Assembly (NCBI GenBank): GCA_019421345.1
Contig: JAHZFL010000008.1
Location: 37,743-101,742, forward strand
Direction: 5' to 3'
DNA: 64,000 bases
From: Roseburia sp.
GTDB taxonomy: Bacteria > Bacillota > Clostridia > Lachnospirales > Lachnospiraceae
The notes beneath the pieces were generated by a model, which was not told the DNA's origin, made no database searches, and saw nothing but the letters and a program-made list of their open reading frames with translations. Both the position numbers and the translations under genes were made by a program. This document shows positions 51,768 to 61,020 of this stretch, piece by piece; the first letter of the stretch is position 1; each line of letters begins with the position of its first letter.

Positions 51768-54071
51768 CTATTCTCTATAATAATTGATCAGACAGCCCTT
51801 TAAGATAATCTCTCTCTCATCCTCTGTCATCGCTCCAAGCGTGAGAGAAATCTCCCTAAGCTTTGCTCCGTCAACCACATATGCCGTAATCTCATCCTGC
51901 CCCTCTTTGACCGCGGTGCGAATATCCGGCAAAAAGATATAATCCAGATTGGCAAACGGCAGCTCTCCCTCCGGGATCAGAAACGGCAGCATTCCCCAGT
52001 TGATAAGATTGGAACGGTAACGCTTTGTCGCATACTCATTTGCGATATTTGCCCAGCCTCCGAGCACCTTCTGACAGGACGCTGCCTGCTCGCGCGCCGA
52101 ACCGTCTCCCGGCTTCACGGCAAAGATCGTACTTCCAAAGCCAAGCACGCCGGGCTTTTGCCCCTCGCCAAACTTCTTATCGGGAAACGCTCTGCCAATC
52201 GCTTCCATCACAGGGCGCAGCTCCTCATAAGCCTCAAGGGGGCACACGCCCTCCTCAAGCGCTTTCTGCGCCTTTTGTATCTCCTTTGCCCGTCCCACAT
52301 AAAGCGGGTCTTTTCTGGATAGCGCAAACTCTGCCAGTCCAAGCGGATTCGAGCGGAAGGAGGACGTCTCACCGGAAGGAATCAATTCATCGGTTGTCGT
52401 CACCGGATCATGAATCTCCGACACCACCTTAAGCACAAGATTCTCCGGCAGCGCACTCATCGCCGGCCAGTCCTTGATATTTGGTCCAAGCTGTATCTCG
52501 ACCGTCTTGTCTGCCTCACCCTTACTGTCAAATACACGATTCTCATAAATCGTTTTATCAAAGAAGTATTTTGGCTTTGTATACTCCGCGTCCACATCAG
52601 TCGCCGCAGTCAGATAGCCCTTATTCGCCGCAGTCGCCGCAATCGAACGCGCATCCATAAGCGCCACAGACACCACCTGTCCGTTCTGCACCTTAGAGCC
52701 CTCACGGTTCGGGAAGTTTCTTGTGGAATGACGGATCGAAAACGCATTATTTGCCGGTGTATCTCCCGCGCCAAAGCACGGTCCGCAAAACGCCGTCTTA
52801 ACGATCGCTCCCGTCTGCATCAGCGTCGCCACCACGCCGTTCTTGACAAGCTCCATATAAATCGGCGTACTTGCCGGATAAACACTGAGTGAAAATTCAT
52901 CCGCACCGATCGACGCACCCTTTAAAATATCCGCCGCATCACAGATGTTCTCAAAACCTCCGCCTGCACAGCCCGCGATAATCCCCTGATCTACATAAAG
53001 TCTGCCGTCTTTGACCTTGCTCTTTAGATCGAGCTTGATCGCCCCGTCAAAGCTGACTGCAGCACGCTTCTCACAATCATCCAAAATATCCAGCAGATTC
53101 CCATTTAGTTCTTCGATCGTATAGGTGTTGCTCGGATGGAACGGCATCGCGATCATCGGCTTGATCTCGCTTAAATCAACCTCGATCATACCATCATAAT
53201 AAGCCACACTGCCGGGGTTTAATTCTTTATGCGCCTCTCCCCTGCCATGAATCTCATAAAACTCGCGCACTGCGTCATCTGTTCTCCAAATTGACGACAG
53301 ACAGGTCGTCTCCGTCGTCATGACGTCCACACCGATACGGAAGTCCACACTCAGATTGGAAACGCCCGGTCCGACAAATTCCATGACCTTATTCTTGACA
53401 TAGCCGCGGTCAAAGACCGCTCCGATAATCGCAAGCGCAATATCCTGCGGTCCAACGCCCTTCTGCGGCGCTCCCTTCAGGTACACGCCGACCACCCCCG
53501 GCATATCAATATCATACGTCTTGGAGAGAAGCTGCTTTACAAGCTCCGGTCCGCCCTCGCCGATCGCCATCGTACCAAGCGCGCCGTATCTGGTATGTGA
53601 ATCAGAGCCGAGGATCATACTGCCGCCGACCGCCATCATCTCTCTTGCAAACTGGTGAATCACCGCCTGATGCGGCGGAACATAAATGCCGCCGTAGCGC
53701 TTCGCGCAGGTCAGACCAAACATATGATCGTCCTCGTTGATCGTACCGCCAACCGCGCACAGACTGTTATGACAATTTGTCAGCACATACGGGATCGGAA
53801 ACCGCTCCAGCCCCGACGCGCGCGCCGTCTGGATAATGCCGACAAACGTGATGTCGTGTGACGCAAGCTTATCAAATTTAATCTGAAGCTTATCCATGCT
53901 GCCGGAAACATTATGCGCCTTTAAAATCTCATAGGCAATGGTCTGTGCCGCTGCCTGCTCCCGCGTCACTGCTGCCCCCGTCCGGCTCTTAATCTCCGCC
54001 AATGCATCCTTCCCGTCCGCGATCAGCTCCTTCCCTCCCAGCAGATACACGCCGCCATCGTATAACTTCAT
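51768..54071 (-). CDS. Aconitase/hydratase (aconitate hydratase family)
   Basis: Isomerises citrate to isocitrate (or a related hydroxy acid) with a 4Fe-4S cluster. The 767 residues show VLTNCHNSLCAVGG with a cluster Cys, GSDSHTRYGALGTMAIGEGG, the CAGGGFENICDAADIL segment, and TAFCGPCFGAGDTPANNAFSIRHSTRNFPNREGS with two further cluster Cys and substrate residues. The 767-residue length and C-terminal swivel domain fit the clostridial AcnA-like hydratases. The ATG at 54071 follows AAGGAGGG; a 25-residue extension is rejected. Confidence 0.88.
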   Translation of the reverse strand: MKLYDGGVYLLGGKELIADGKDALAEIKSRTGAAVTREQAAAQTIAYEILKAHNVSGSMDKLQIKFDKLASHDITFVGIIQTARASGLERFPIPYVLTNCHNSLCAVGGTINEDDHMFGLTCAKRYGGIYVPPHQAVIHQFAREMMAVGGSMILGSDSHTRYGALGTMAIGEGGPELVKQLLSKTYDIDMPGVVGVYLKGAPQKGVGPQDIALAIIGAVFDRGYVKNKVMEFVGPGVSNLSVDFRIGVDVMTTETTCLSSIWRTDDAVREFYEIHGRGEAHKELNPGSVAYYDGMIEVDLSEIKPMIAMPFHPSNTYTIEELNGNLLDILDDCEKRAAVSFDGAIKLDLKSKVKDGRLYVDQGIIAGCAGGGFENICDAADILKGASIGADEFSLSVYPASTPIYMELVKNGVVATLMQTGAIVKTAFCGPCFGAGDTPANNAFSIRHSTRNFPNREGSKVQNGQVVSVALMDARSIAATAANKGYLTAATDVDAEYTKPKYFFDKTIYENRVFDSKGEADKTVEIQLGPNIKDWPAMSALPENLVLKVVSEIHDPVTTTDELIPSGETSSFRSNPLGLAEFALSRKDPLYVGRAKEIQKAQKALEEGVCPLEAYEELRPVMEAIGRAFPDKKFGEGQKPGVLGFGSTIFAVKPGDGSAREQAASCQKVLGGWANIANEYATKRYRSNLINWGMLPFLIPEGELPFANLDYIFLPDIRTAVKEGQDEITAYVVDGAKLREISLTLGAMTEDEREIILKGCLINYYRE

Positions 54072-54178
54072 AAAGCTTCCCTCCTTCTTTCTCATACCAT
54101 TCTTCTGCAACATACCTCTGCCCAAATTATATAAGCAACCCGGCAAAAAAGCAACCGCTTTTATACATTAAATCGTTA

Positions 54179-56200
54179 TCATTTTAAATCGCAAAACCCT
54201 TCCTGATAGATCGGAAATTTCAGTGTCGCGCGGAACAGATCACCGTCCACAGAAATCTCAAACACGCCGCCCATCAGATTCGTCAGATTTTTTGCAATCG
54301 AAAGCCCCAGCCCGCTTCCCTCCGTCGTGCGTGAAGAATCTCCGCGGATAAAGCGCTCGGTCAGATCGTCCACATTACTGTTTTCCAACGCCAGCGAACG
54401 CTCCGATACGTTTTTGATGGAAAAGACCGCCGCGTCCTCCTTCTGCTGCACTTCCACATATACCCGCGTTTTTTCCAACGCATACTTTGCCACATTATTA
54501 TAAAGATTTTCTATGACACGGTATAAATGTCTTCCGTCCGACCAGATATACACCGCGTGATTCGGCAGCTTTGTAACGATCGTAAGCTCCTTTGTCTCAA
54601 ATTTTTCGTTAAACTCCCCACCTGTCTGGCACACCAGCTCCACAATATCTATCTGCTGCATATCCAGCTTGACATTTCCGGAGCTGACCTTAGACGCCTC
54701 CACCAAATCCTCCGTCAACTGCTTTAGGCGCTGAGACTTCTCATCTAAAATACGCACATAATTCTTCACGCGCTCATTTTCAATGTCCTCCAGCTTAATG
54801 AGATTTACATAATTAATGATCGAGGTGAGCGGTGTTTTAATGTCATGGGAAACGTTTGTGATCAAATCCGCCTTCATGCGCTCATTCTTCGTACTGTCAT
54901 CGACTGCATGCAAAAGCCCTGCCCCGATATTATTGATGGCCTCCGCGAGCTTTTTGTCCTCTCCATGCAGATCCTCCACAGCGATCTTTGCATTGAGATC
55001 ACCTCCCGCGATCTCCTCCACCCCCTGCAGCACATGATAATGCTCAACGGCGCACCGCAGCAGCAGATACGCCTCTATTCCGCAGAATATCACAAGAAAG
55101 AGCATGGCTGCGCCGCTCTGATAATGAAATGCACCGAGCGCAAGCACAAAGCAGATGAGCAGATGCACGGAGAAGGCAAGAAGCACACGCACCGTCACGG
55201 AACGCTCGCGGAACGTCTTTTCCAGTCCCCTTCCCAGCCAGCATACCAGGCTGTTTTCCCACATGACCTCTGCCTTTAAACGCCGCACCATACTCAGATA
55301 AAAAATCAAAAATGCGGTGTCCATCAAAAAGCTGATGCTTCCCGATGCGACCAGAAGTCCCGAAACATCCCACTCTTGATTGGACGCTTTTGCCGCCAGC
55401 AGGAAAAGTTCACTCGCTACAAGCACAAAGCCTGCCGCCACAAGCTCCGTTTTTATTTTATCGATCGTGCTTAAGCACAGCTCCTCTGTATCCTCGCGTC
55501 TGCCAGCCGCAAGTGTCAGATAAACAAGACTGACGATCCATCCGACCATACCGATGATCGCCCCAACGATACTGACCTTGATCCACGGATGCAGACGGCT
55601 GTATTCCAGCTTCGCCTCCCAAAGGTCGTCCATCGCGGAAAGCTGCGTATCAACGCCAATCACCAGCACGACACCCTCCAACGGCCAATACATCTTTCGA
55701 TTGTAGCCGTCAAAAAAATAGTTTTCCAGCCCCTGAATATTGGTGCTGAATTCCTTATTTTCCATATCATAAAGCAGATAATCGCCCATTGTCCTTGCTT
55801 CCATGAGGATCGTCTGCGTATCAAACACCTGTCCCTCTTTTGTATCCGGCTGATTGGTATACCAGATGTCACCCTTTTTGTACCAATAACAGAAATTTGT
55901 GTCACCCTGCTTAAATTCATTATTATAGCGCAGATAAAGCTTGTCCTCCTCCGAATTGCGGAGCTCTCCCTTCTGCGTCAGCAGCATATATTCGCTTAGA
56001 TCACTGCACTTTTTCTCCATGCAGGAAAGATAATAACCCGAGCTTAAAAAATCCTCCGTTCCAATATCACGAAGCTCTAAAATATTCTTGCTGATCAGCT
56101 CTCCCAGCAAAAATACGCTGACCGTCAGTATTACGGTAAAAAAGGAATGGAGCAGCACGCCCGTGATTTTCATTCCATAGCTATAGGACTTATTTTCCAT
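54179..56200 (-). CDS. Membrane sensor histidine kinase
   Basis: A first helix (about 12-36), an extracytoplasmic region (about 40-200), then a cluster of helices (about 205-375) form the input part, larger than usual. A HAMP-like linker (AGGDLNAKIAVEDLHGEDKKLAEAINN, about 390-420) leads to the phosphoacceptor His in ITNVSHDIKTPLTSIINYV (about 457). The ATPase domain has the N-box-like NLYNNVAKYA and G2 TEGSGLGLSIAKNL. GGGGAG lies before the ATG at 56200. It follows its response regulator by 10 nt. Confidence 0.9.
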   Translation of the reverse strand: MENKSYSYGMKITGVLLHSFFTVILTVSVFLLGELISKNILELRDIGTEDFLSSGYYLSCMEKKCSDLSEYMLLTQKGELRNSEEDKLYLRYNNEFKQGDTNFCYWYKKGDIWYTNQPDTKEGQVFDTQTILMEARTMGDYLLYDMENKEFSTNIQGLENYFFDGYNRKMYWPLEGVVLVIGVDTQLSAMDDLWEAKLEYSRLHPWIKVSIVGAIIGMVGWIVSLVYLTLAAGRREDTEELCLSTIDKIKTELVAAGFVLVASELFLLAAKASNQEWDVSGLLVASGSISFLMDTAFLIFYLSMVRRLKAEVMWENSLVCWLGRGLEKTFRERSVTVRVLLAFSVHLLICFVLALGAFHYQSGAAMLFLVIFCGIEAYLLLRCAVEHYHVLQGVEEIAGGDLNAKIAVEDLHGEDKKLAEAINNIGAGLLHAVDDSTKNERMKADLITNVSHDIKTPLTSIINYVNLIKLEDIENERVKNYVRILDEKSQRLKQLTEDLVEASKVSSGNVKLDMQQIDIVELVCQTGGEFNEKFETKELTIVTKLPNHAVYIWSDGRHLYRVIENLYNNVAKYALEKTRVYVEVQQKEDAAVFSIKNVSERSLALENSNVDDLTERFIRGDSSRTTEGSGLGLSIAKNLTNLMGGVFEISVDGDLFRATLKFPIYQEGFCDLK

Positions 56201-56210
56201 CAAAACTCCC

Positions 56211-56909
56211 CTAATTCTTATCTATCTTATAACCAACGCCCCACACAACCTTTAAATAGCGCGGCTCCTTTGGATTGATCTCGATTTTTTCCCGGATATG
56301 CCGGATGTGAACCGCCACCGTATTATCCGCACCAATCGCATCCTCATTCCAGATATTCTCATAAATCTGATTAATGGAAAAAACCTTTCCCTGATTCTTC
56401 ACAAGCAGCAAAAGAATGTTGTATTCAATCGGCGTCAGCCTGACCGCCTCTCCATCCACCGTTACCTCTTTTAAATCATCGTGAATCGACAGACCGCCCA
56501 CCGTATATACCGCCTCGCTTGCATCCGCAGCGTTGCCAAGCTGCGTATAACGGCGAAGCTGGGATTTCACACGCGCCACAAGCTCTAAGGGATTAAACGG
56601 CTTCTCCACATAATCATCCGCACCGATATTAAGCCCGAGGATCTTGTCTGAATCCTCCGCCTTTGCAGAAAGAATGATGATCGGTATACTGCTCTGCTCC
56701 CGGATTTTGAGCGTCGCACGGATTCCGTCAAGACGCGGCATCATCACATCCATGATCAGCAGGTGCACCTCATGCTCCTTAAGCATCTCAAGCGCCTCCT
56801 CGCCGTCGTACGCCTTTATTACCTCATAACCCTCCTGCTGCAAATAAATATCTATTGCCTCTACAATTTCTCTGTCGTCATCACATACCAAAATTGTCTG
56901 CTTTGCCAT
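56211..56909 (-). CDS. OmpR-family response regulator
   Basis: The receiver domain (1-115) has the acidic pair in LVCDDDREIVEAI, phosphoacceptor Asp in LIMDVMMPRLDG and Lys in YVEKPFNP. The winged-helix effector (about 135-232) shows VRLTPIEYNILLLLVKNQGKVFS and DNTVAVHIRHIREKIE. The ATG at 56909 (MAKQT) is preferred to the one 9 nt upstream because of AAAGGATGGG. It pairs with the adjacent kinase. Confidence 0.93.
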   Translation of the reverse strand: MAKQTILVCDDDREIVEAIDIYLQQEGYEVIKAYDGEEALEMLKEHEVHLLIMDVMMPRLDGIRATLKIREQSSIPIIILSAKAEDSDKILGLNIGADDYVEKPFNPLELVARVKSQLRRYTQLGNAADASEAVYTVGGLSIHDDLKEVTVDGEAVRLTPIEYNILLLLVKNQGKVFSINQIYENIWNEDAIGADNTVAVHIRHIREKIEINPKEPRYLKVVWGVGYKIDKN

Positions 56910-57142
56910 ATTTCCCATCCTTTCAATCTTCCTGCTGTTCTTTGTTTATTCTAACAGGAAAGTTTGAATTGTAGTAGCTGTCATTTCTTAATGTATTCTT
57001 AAAATTCATTTTTTTCACCTGCATAAATCGCTCCGCCGCTGTATGTCCCATCAACGTTTTCACTTTTCACCATTACAGAAAGCTGCACACCTTTCAATTG
57101 CAGACGCTGTCTTCCTGGTACTTATTTTTATCATTTCCGGGA

Positions 57143-57278
57143 TTGAAAAAGAAATTCAGATATGTTATAGTAAAACTACAAAGGGAAACCAAGAAGCGGC
57201 TTACCCCGAAGATAACATTAGCGTGTTACAATGTAACAGCCGTCAACTATTGGGAGTAGTTGGCGGCTATTTTCTTTT
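57143..57278 (+). ncRNA. Predicted antisense antitoxin RNA with its promoter
   Basis: TTGAAA (57143-57148) and TATAGT (57166-57171) are 17 nt apart, giving a start near 57178. A perfect terminator follows: CCGTCAACTA-type stem at 57239-57249 paired with 57257-57267 (one G:T mismatch) and the T-rich TATTTTCTTTT ending about 57278. The roughly 100-nt RNA runs toward and overlaps the end of the toxin gene on the other strand. It starts AGGGAAACCA, the same as the toxin mRNA, and holds the palindrome TGTTACAATGTAACA (57224-57238). Confidence 0.7.
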
Positions 57279-57359
57279 GTCCCCTTGGATCTGATGAATC
57301 AGACCAAGCAGGGCAACAATGAAGATACCTATCTGGATCAAGTCCGAATATGTAACCAT
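57267..57359 (-). CDS. Small hydrophobic type I toxin (holin-like, Hol_Tox type)
   Basis: A 30-residue peptide: polar MVTYSDLIQIG, a hydrophobic run IFIVALLGLIH and a basic tail ending KRK. This is the layout of the holin-like toxins (MVTY-D/E-x-L start) that disturb the membrane when over-made and are normally silenced by an antisense RNA. GGAGG lies 7 nt before the ATG and can be hidden by pairing with CCCTCC 12 nt further upstream. Its stop is inside the antitoxin RNA's terminator region. It is too short for usual gene finders. Confidence 0.85.
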   Translation of the reverse strand: MVTYSDLIQIGIFIVALLGLIHQIQGDKRK

Positions 57360-57450
57360 TGGCATCCCTCCTTCCTTTCGTCCGGAGGGCAAGCCGCCTC
57401 GCTCTGGTTTCCCTGGTCTTTATTATAACAAGCTGTTTTTCTCTTTACAA
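57360..57450 (-). promoter_or_regulatory. Toxin promoter and structured 5' leader
   Basis: TTGTAA (57445-57450) and TATAAT (57422-57427), 17 nt apart, form a strong promoter with a start near 57415. The 55-nt leader contains the arm 57387-57414, an inverted copy of the antitoxin 5' end (57182-57206), and GGAGGG/CCCTCC (57366-57371 with 57384-57389) able to hide the ribosome site. Confidence 0.75.
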
Positions 57451-57497
57451 TACATTTTCCTATTTATTCGAAAAATGTAGTTTTTGTATCCTTAAAA

Positions 57498-58334
57498 TTA
57501 CGATTCCCGTATTTTTAATTCCTTATAATATTGCTTGGGCGTTAGCCCATACTCCTTCTTAAACGCCCGAAAAAAATGATTATAGCCGCCAAAGCCTCCC
57601 AACTGATACACCTCACTGATCGGTTTTCCCTCCTCGATATATTTGCGGCAGACGTCCAGTCTTGCCTTTACGATGTAGGCGTGGGGCGTCTGCCCCGTCA
57701 GTCGCTTAAATTCCCGACAGATATGATACCTGCTGACAAAAAATTCCTGCTCCAGCTCCTCAAGACTAAGCTCCTCCGTCAAATGCTCCTTAATATACCG
57801 AAAAATATCATCGATCATAATATTGCGGCGCTTCCGCTGCTTTCTGACCTGATCTGCTCTGATACACGCACGCAGCGACAAGACAATCAGCATCGAAACG
57901 AGATTTCTCTCATAGAGCGTCTGCCCGTAAAATGCCTCCTCCCCCTGAAGCTCGTGCAGCTTCATTGCAAGATTTCGCATCAGCATGGACGCCTCGCTGT
58001 CTGTATGTGCCGCCGTCACACGAAACGGTACAAACTCAAAAGCCTCCAAAAGTCTTGTCTCCTCATCCGACAGCTCACGCAAAAGCTCCGGCGGCACGCC
58101 AAGCCGCAGCACCTGCAGCGGGTATTTTCCGCCCTTAAAATACAGCTTTGTCTGCTCGCCCGGCTTTAGGATCACAACCTCCTGCGCGCCGCAAAGCTTC
58201 TTTTTTCCATCAATCGTAAAATAACAGCTCCCGCGTCCTATATAAAAAAGCATATAATGACTGCCCGCAGAAAACAGACGCTCTGCCTCCTCCGTAAAAT
58301 CAAATCTGGATATATTATATTTTTTTCGTTCCAT
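57498..58334 (-). CDS. AraC-family transcriptional regulator
   Basis: The N-terminal cupin-like sensor domain (about 1-150, with GRGSCYFTIDGKKKLCGAQEVVILKPGE) is followed by the double helix-turn-helix (about 175-275: LSLEELEQEFFVSRYHICREFKRLTGQTPHAYIVKARLDVCRKYIEEG and GGFGGYNHFFRAFKKEYGLTPKQYY). The ligand is unknown. It is divergent from the flavin reductase at 58531 and probably controls it (inference). Confidence 0.88.
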   Translation of the reverse strand: MERKKYNISRFDFTEEAERLFSAGSHYMLFYIGRGSCYFTIDGKKKLCGAQEVVILKPGEQTKLYFKGGKYPLQVLRLGVPPELLRELSDEETRLLEAFEFVPFRVTAAHTDSEASMLMRNLAMKLHELQGEEAFYGQTLYERNLVSMLIVLSLRACIRADQVRKQRKRRNIMIDDIFRYIKEHLTEELSLEELEQEFFVSRYHICREFKRLTGQTPHAYIVKARLDVCRKYIEEGKPISEVYQLGGFGGYNHFFRAFKKEYGLTPKQYYKELKIRES

Positions 58335-58530
58335 CCGCCTCTGCCCCTTTTTCGCTGCCTTTCGTTTTCCCTCTTAGGATAGCACTCTGCCGCCGCATTC
58401 ACAATATATCAATTTTTACAAGTTTTGATGCAAGAAATGGATATACTTATCATTTTTTGCACACTATAATCTAAGAAAAGAGTTCGCTTTGCATACTTTT
58501 CTGCCTGCGAATAGAAAGAAGGTCCTTTTC

Positions 58531-60468
58531 ATGAATATTTTAAAACCAATCAAAGTAGGAAAAACAACGTTCAAAAACCGTATTATGTTTCCGCCCCTGA
58601 CGACCGGCTACGAGGAACGGGACGGCGCAATCGGCGAGCAGTGCTTTCAATTTTATCGCCGCCTTGCCGAAGGCGGTACCGGTTATATCGTTATCGGGGA
58701 TGTCGCTCCCGTCGCAACCTTCACGCCGACGCCAAAGCTTTTTCGTGAGGAGCATATTCCCCCTTTCCGGCGGCTTGCAGATGCCTGTCATTCCTATGAC
58801 TGCCGTCTCGGCATCCAGCTTTTCCATCCTGAGTATGACGTAGACGCGCTCAACGCTTTATTTGCACAGGGCAAAATGGCGGAGGTAAGACAAAAGCTTC
58901 ACCACGATTTACAGCATTTTATCAATGAGGTGACAGAGGAGCAGCTACAACTGCTGCTTGACCGTATGGAAGCCTGCGCCAAGCTTGCCGCACGCGCAGG
59001 TGTAGACTGCATTGAGATCCACGGGGACCGTCTCGTCGGCTCGCTTTGCTCTAAGATTTTAAATCATCGTACCGACAGCTATGGCGGGAGCTTTGAAAAC
59101 CGCACCCGGTTCGCACTCGCACTTGTCGCCCGCCTAAAGCAGGCTGTACCGGATATGGTCATCGACTATAAGCTGCCTGTCATCACTCCCTTAAAAGGAG
59201 GCGGTCTGCGCGGCAAGGGCGGTCTGGAGCTCCACGAGGCAAAACAGCTCGCCCTGCTTTTGGAGCAGGCAGGTGTGGACATGATCCATGTTGCCCAGGC
59301 AAACCACACAGGAAATATGGCGGACACCATCCCCCCTATGGGAACGCAGCCCTACGGCTTTACTGTCTCCTGCGCAGCGGAAATCAAAAAGCTTGTGAGC
59401 ATTCCGGTTTCCTGTGTTGGGCGTATTGTAAGCCCCTCTGCCGCAGAGGCGATCGTCTCCTCCGGCAAAGCAGACATCGTCGGGCTTGGACGCTCTTTGC
59501 TGTCAGACCCCGACTTTGCCCGCAAATGCGAGGAAGGTCATCCTGCGTGTGTCAGAGAATGCATCATGTGCAACAAAGGATGCACCGACAACATTCAAAA
59601 CCGTGCGTTCTTAAGCTGTATTTTAAATGCGGAAAACGGATATGAGGGGCAGCGCGTGATCACACCTGCACAGACAAAGAAAAGAATTGCCGTCATCGGC
59701 GCCGGTGTTGCCGGACTGGAGGCAGCAAGGGTCGCTGCCGTAAAGGGCCACACGGTTACGGTTTTTGAACAATCACTTCAGGCGGGCGGACAGGTGCTTC
59801 TTGCCAGCGTACCGCCGCGCAAGGAAGAAATGCTTCGCATTTTAAACTACTATGAAGCGGTGTTTCAAAAGCTTCCGGTAAGCTTCCGCTTTGGAACGAC
59901 GCTTCTCCCGGAGGATTATACCGATTATGATGAGATCATTGCCGCAACCGGCGCTTACAACTTTATTCCGCCGTTACCCGGTCATGAGCTTCCCATCGTA
60001 GCAAGCGCATGGGACGTTCTCGCAAAGAAATCGATCGTATTCGGCAAGGTTGTGATCATCGGCGGCGGTCTTGTCGGCGTCGAGACTGCAGAATATCTGG
60101 CAAAAGCCGGCTGTGAGGTTACCATCGTCGAAATGCTGGATGCCATTGCAAAAGAGGAGAGCGGCACCATTCTCCCAACGCTGACGGAGGAGCTGGACAA
60201 TTACGGCGTGATCCGCCACACCCATACAAAGCTGGATGAGATTCACCCAGACTTTGTAACCGTAACGACCGAAACAGAGGATACAGAGCCAAAAACCTTT
60301 GAGATTCCTGCTGACTTTGTGGTAATGGCGGTTGGTGCAAGAAAGCAGCTTCCAAATCTCAAAGACTGCCCGCTTCCTATCCACTATGTCGGCGACTGCA
60401 GCGGCGAACGACCAAGTAATATCGAACATGCCATCAAAAGCGCTTACGATACGGCAAATGCACTCTAA
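58531..60468 (+). CDS. NADH:flavin oxidoreductase with Fe-S and FAD/NAD domains (old yellow enzyme type)
   Basis: The 645-residue layout matches 2,4-dienoyl-CoA reductase and the bile-acid enzymes BaiCD/BaiH: an FMN barrel (1-350, with IQLFHPE and RTDSYGGSFENRTRFAL), a 4Fe-4S segment C-x2-C-x3-C-x11-C starting CIMCNKGC, an FAD Rossmann loop VIGAGVAGLEAARVAA (about 395) and an NAD loop VIIGGGLVGVETAEYLA (about 510). It reduces an unsaturated substrate. The substrate cannot be told from sequence. GAAGGTCC lies before the ATG at 58531. Confidence 0.85.
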   Translation: MNILKPIKVGKTTFKNRIMFPPLTTGYEERDGAIGEQCFQFYRRLAEGGTGYIVIGDVAPVATFTPTPKLFREEHIPPFRRLADACHSYDCRLGIQLFHPEYDVDALNALFAQGKMAEVRQKLHHDLQHFINEVTEEQLQLLLDRMEACAKLAARAGVDCIEIHGDRLVGSLCSKILNHRTDSYGGSFENRTRFALALVARLKQAVPDMVIDYKLPVITPLKGGGLRGKGGLELHEAKQLALLLEQAGVDMIHVAQANHTGNMADTIPPMGTQPYGFTVSCAAEIKKLVSIPVSCVGRIVSPSAAEAIVSSGKADIVGLGRSLLSDPDFARKCEEGHPACVRECIMCNKGCTDNIQNRAFLSCILNAENGYEGQRVITPAQTKKRIAVIGAGVAGLEAARVAAVKGHTVTVFEQSLQAGGQVLLASVPPRKEEMLRILNYYEAVFQKLPVSFRFGTTLLPEDYTDYDEIIAATGAYNFIPPLPGHELPIVASAWDVLAKKSIVFGKVVIIGGGLVGVETAEYLAKAGCEVTIVEMLDAIAKEESGTILPTLTEELDNYGVIRHTHTKLDEIHPDFVTVTTETEDTEPKTFEIPADFVVMAVGARKQLPNLKDCPLPIHYVGDCSGERPSNIEHAIKSAYDTANAL

Positions 60469-60510
60469 ACTGACGTCCGTCTCCCTTTAATGTGCGCTTG
60501 CCCTTACAGC

Positions 60511-60556
60511 AAGAAGCCGCGGGAAAATAGCTTTTATTTCCCACGGCTTCTTTTCT
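60511..60556. terminator. Terminator of the flavin reductase gene
   Basis: AAGAAGCCG-C-GGGAAA pairs with TTTCCC-A-CGGCTTCTT with one internal mismatch, followed by TTTCTT. Confidence 0.85.
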
Positions 60557-60646
60557 TAACATAAGAGCGGCTCGCCGGTCGTGCTGCTCGTTGTTTACAT
60601 ACGGTCATCCTACAAAACATAACGCCCGTTGTCTGTCTCCCTGATA

Positions 60647-61015
60647 TTACTGCTTTTGCTGCTCTGTCTCCTCCAAAAGCCTCTGTCTTTCCGCCTCCGC
60701 TTGCATTTCTTTCCCCAATTCCTCCTGCTTCCACTCCTCCAAAGACTTGCGGATCCGTTTGACCGTAAGCCCTGTGCGTTCATTCTCCTCGTCAACCCTA
60801 TCTTGTATGATGCGCTTCCGTTCTAACCGGCGTATAAAACAAAACGTAATAATATCAAGAATGACATACGTCCAAAAGATATTTAACTCTATGCCGGTGA
60901 TCGTATAAACACATATAATGATCGCACCAGGGAAAACAGTCAGATTAGAATAAAATGACGCCCGTGAAAGCGCAGACATTTCGTGAAACCATCGAATCTC
61001 ATCCCTTTCATCCAT
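60647..61015 (-). CDS. Small two-helix membrane protein of unknown function
   Basis: A 122-residue protein with two hydrophobic stretches (FYSNLTVFPGAIIICVYTITG and NIFWTYVILDIITFCF, about 22-60), then an arginine-rich and Glu/Gln/Lys-rich predicted coiled-coil tail. Not recognised. It starts 5 nt after the coiled-coil gene's end, so the two likely form one operon. Confidence 0.6.
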   Translation of the reverse strand: MDERDEIRWFHEMSALSRASFYSNLTVFPGAIIICVYTITGIELNIFWTYVILDIITFCFIRRLERKRIIQDRVDEENERTGLTVKRIRKSLEEWKQEELGKEMQAEAERQRLLEETEQQKQ

Positions 61016-61020
61016 ACTCC

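Noticed and set aside
57043..57294. 83-residue plus-strand frame over the antitoxin RNA
   Set aside because: No ribosome site, unprotein-like composition, and it spans the promoter, palindrome and terminator of the predicted RNA.
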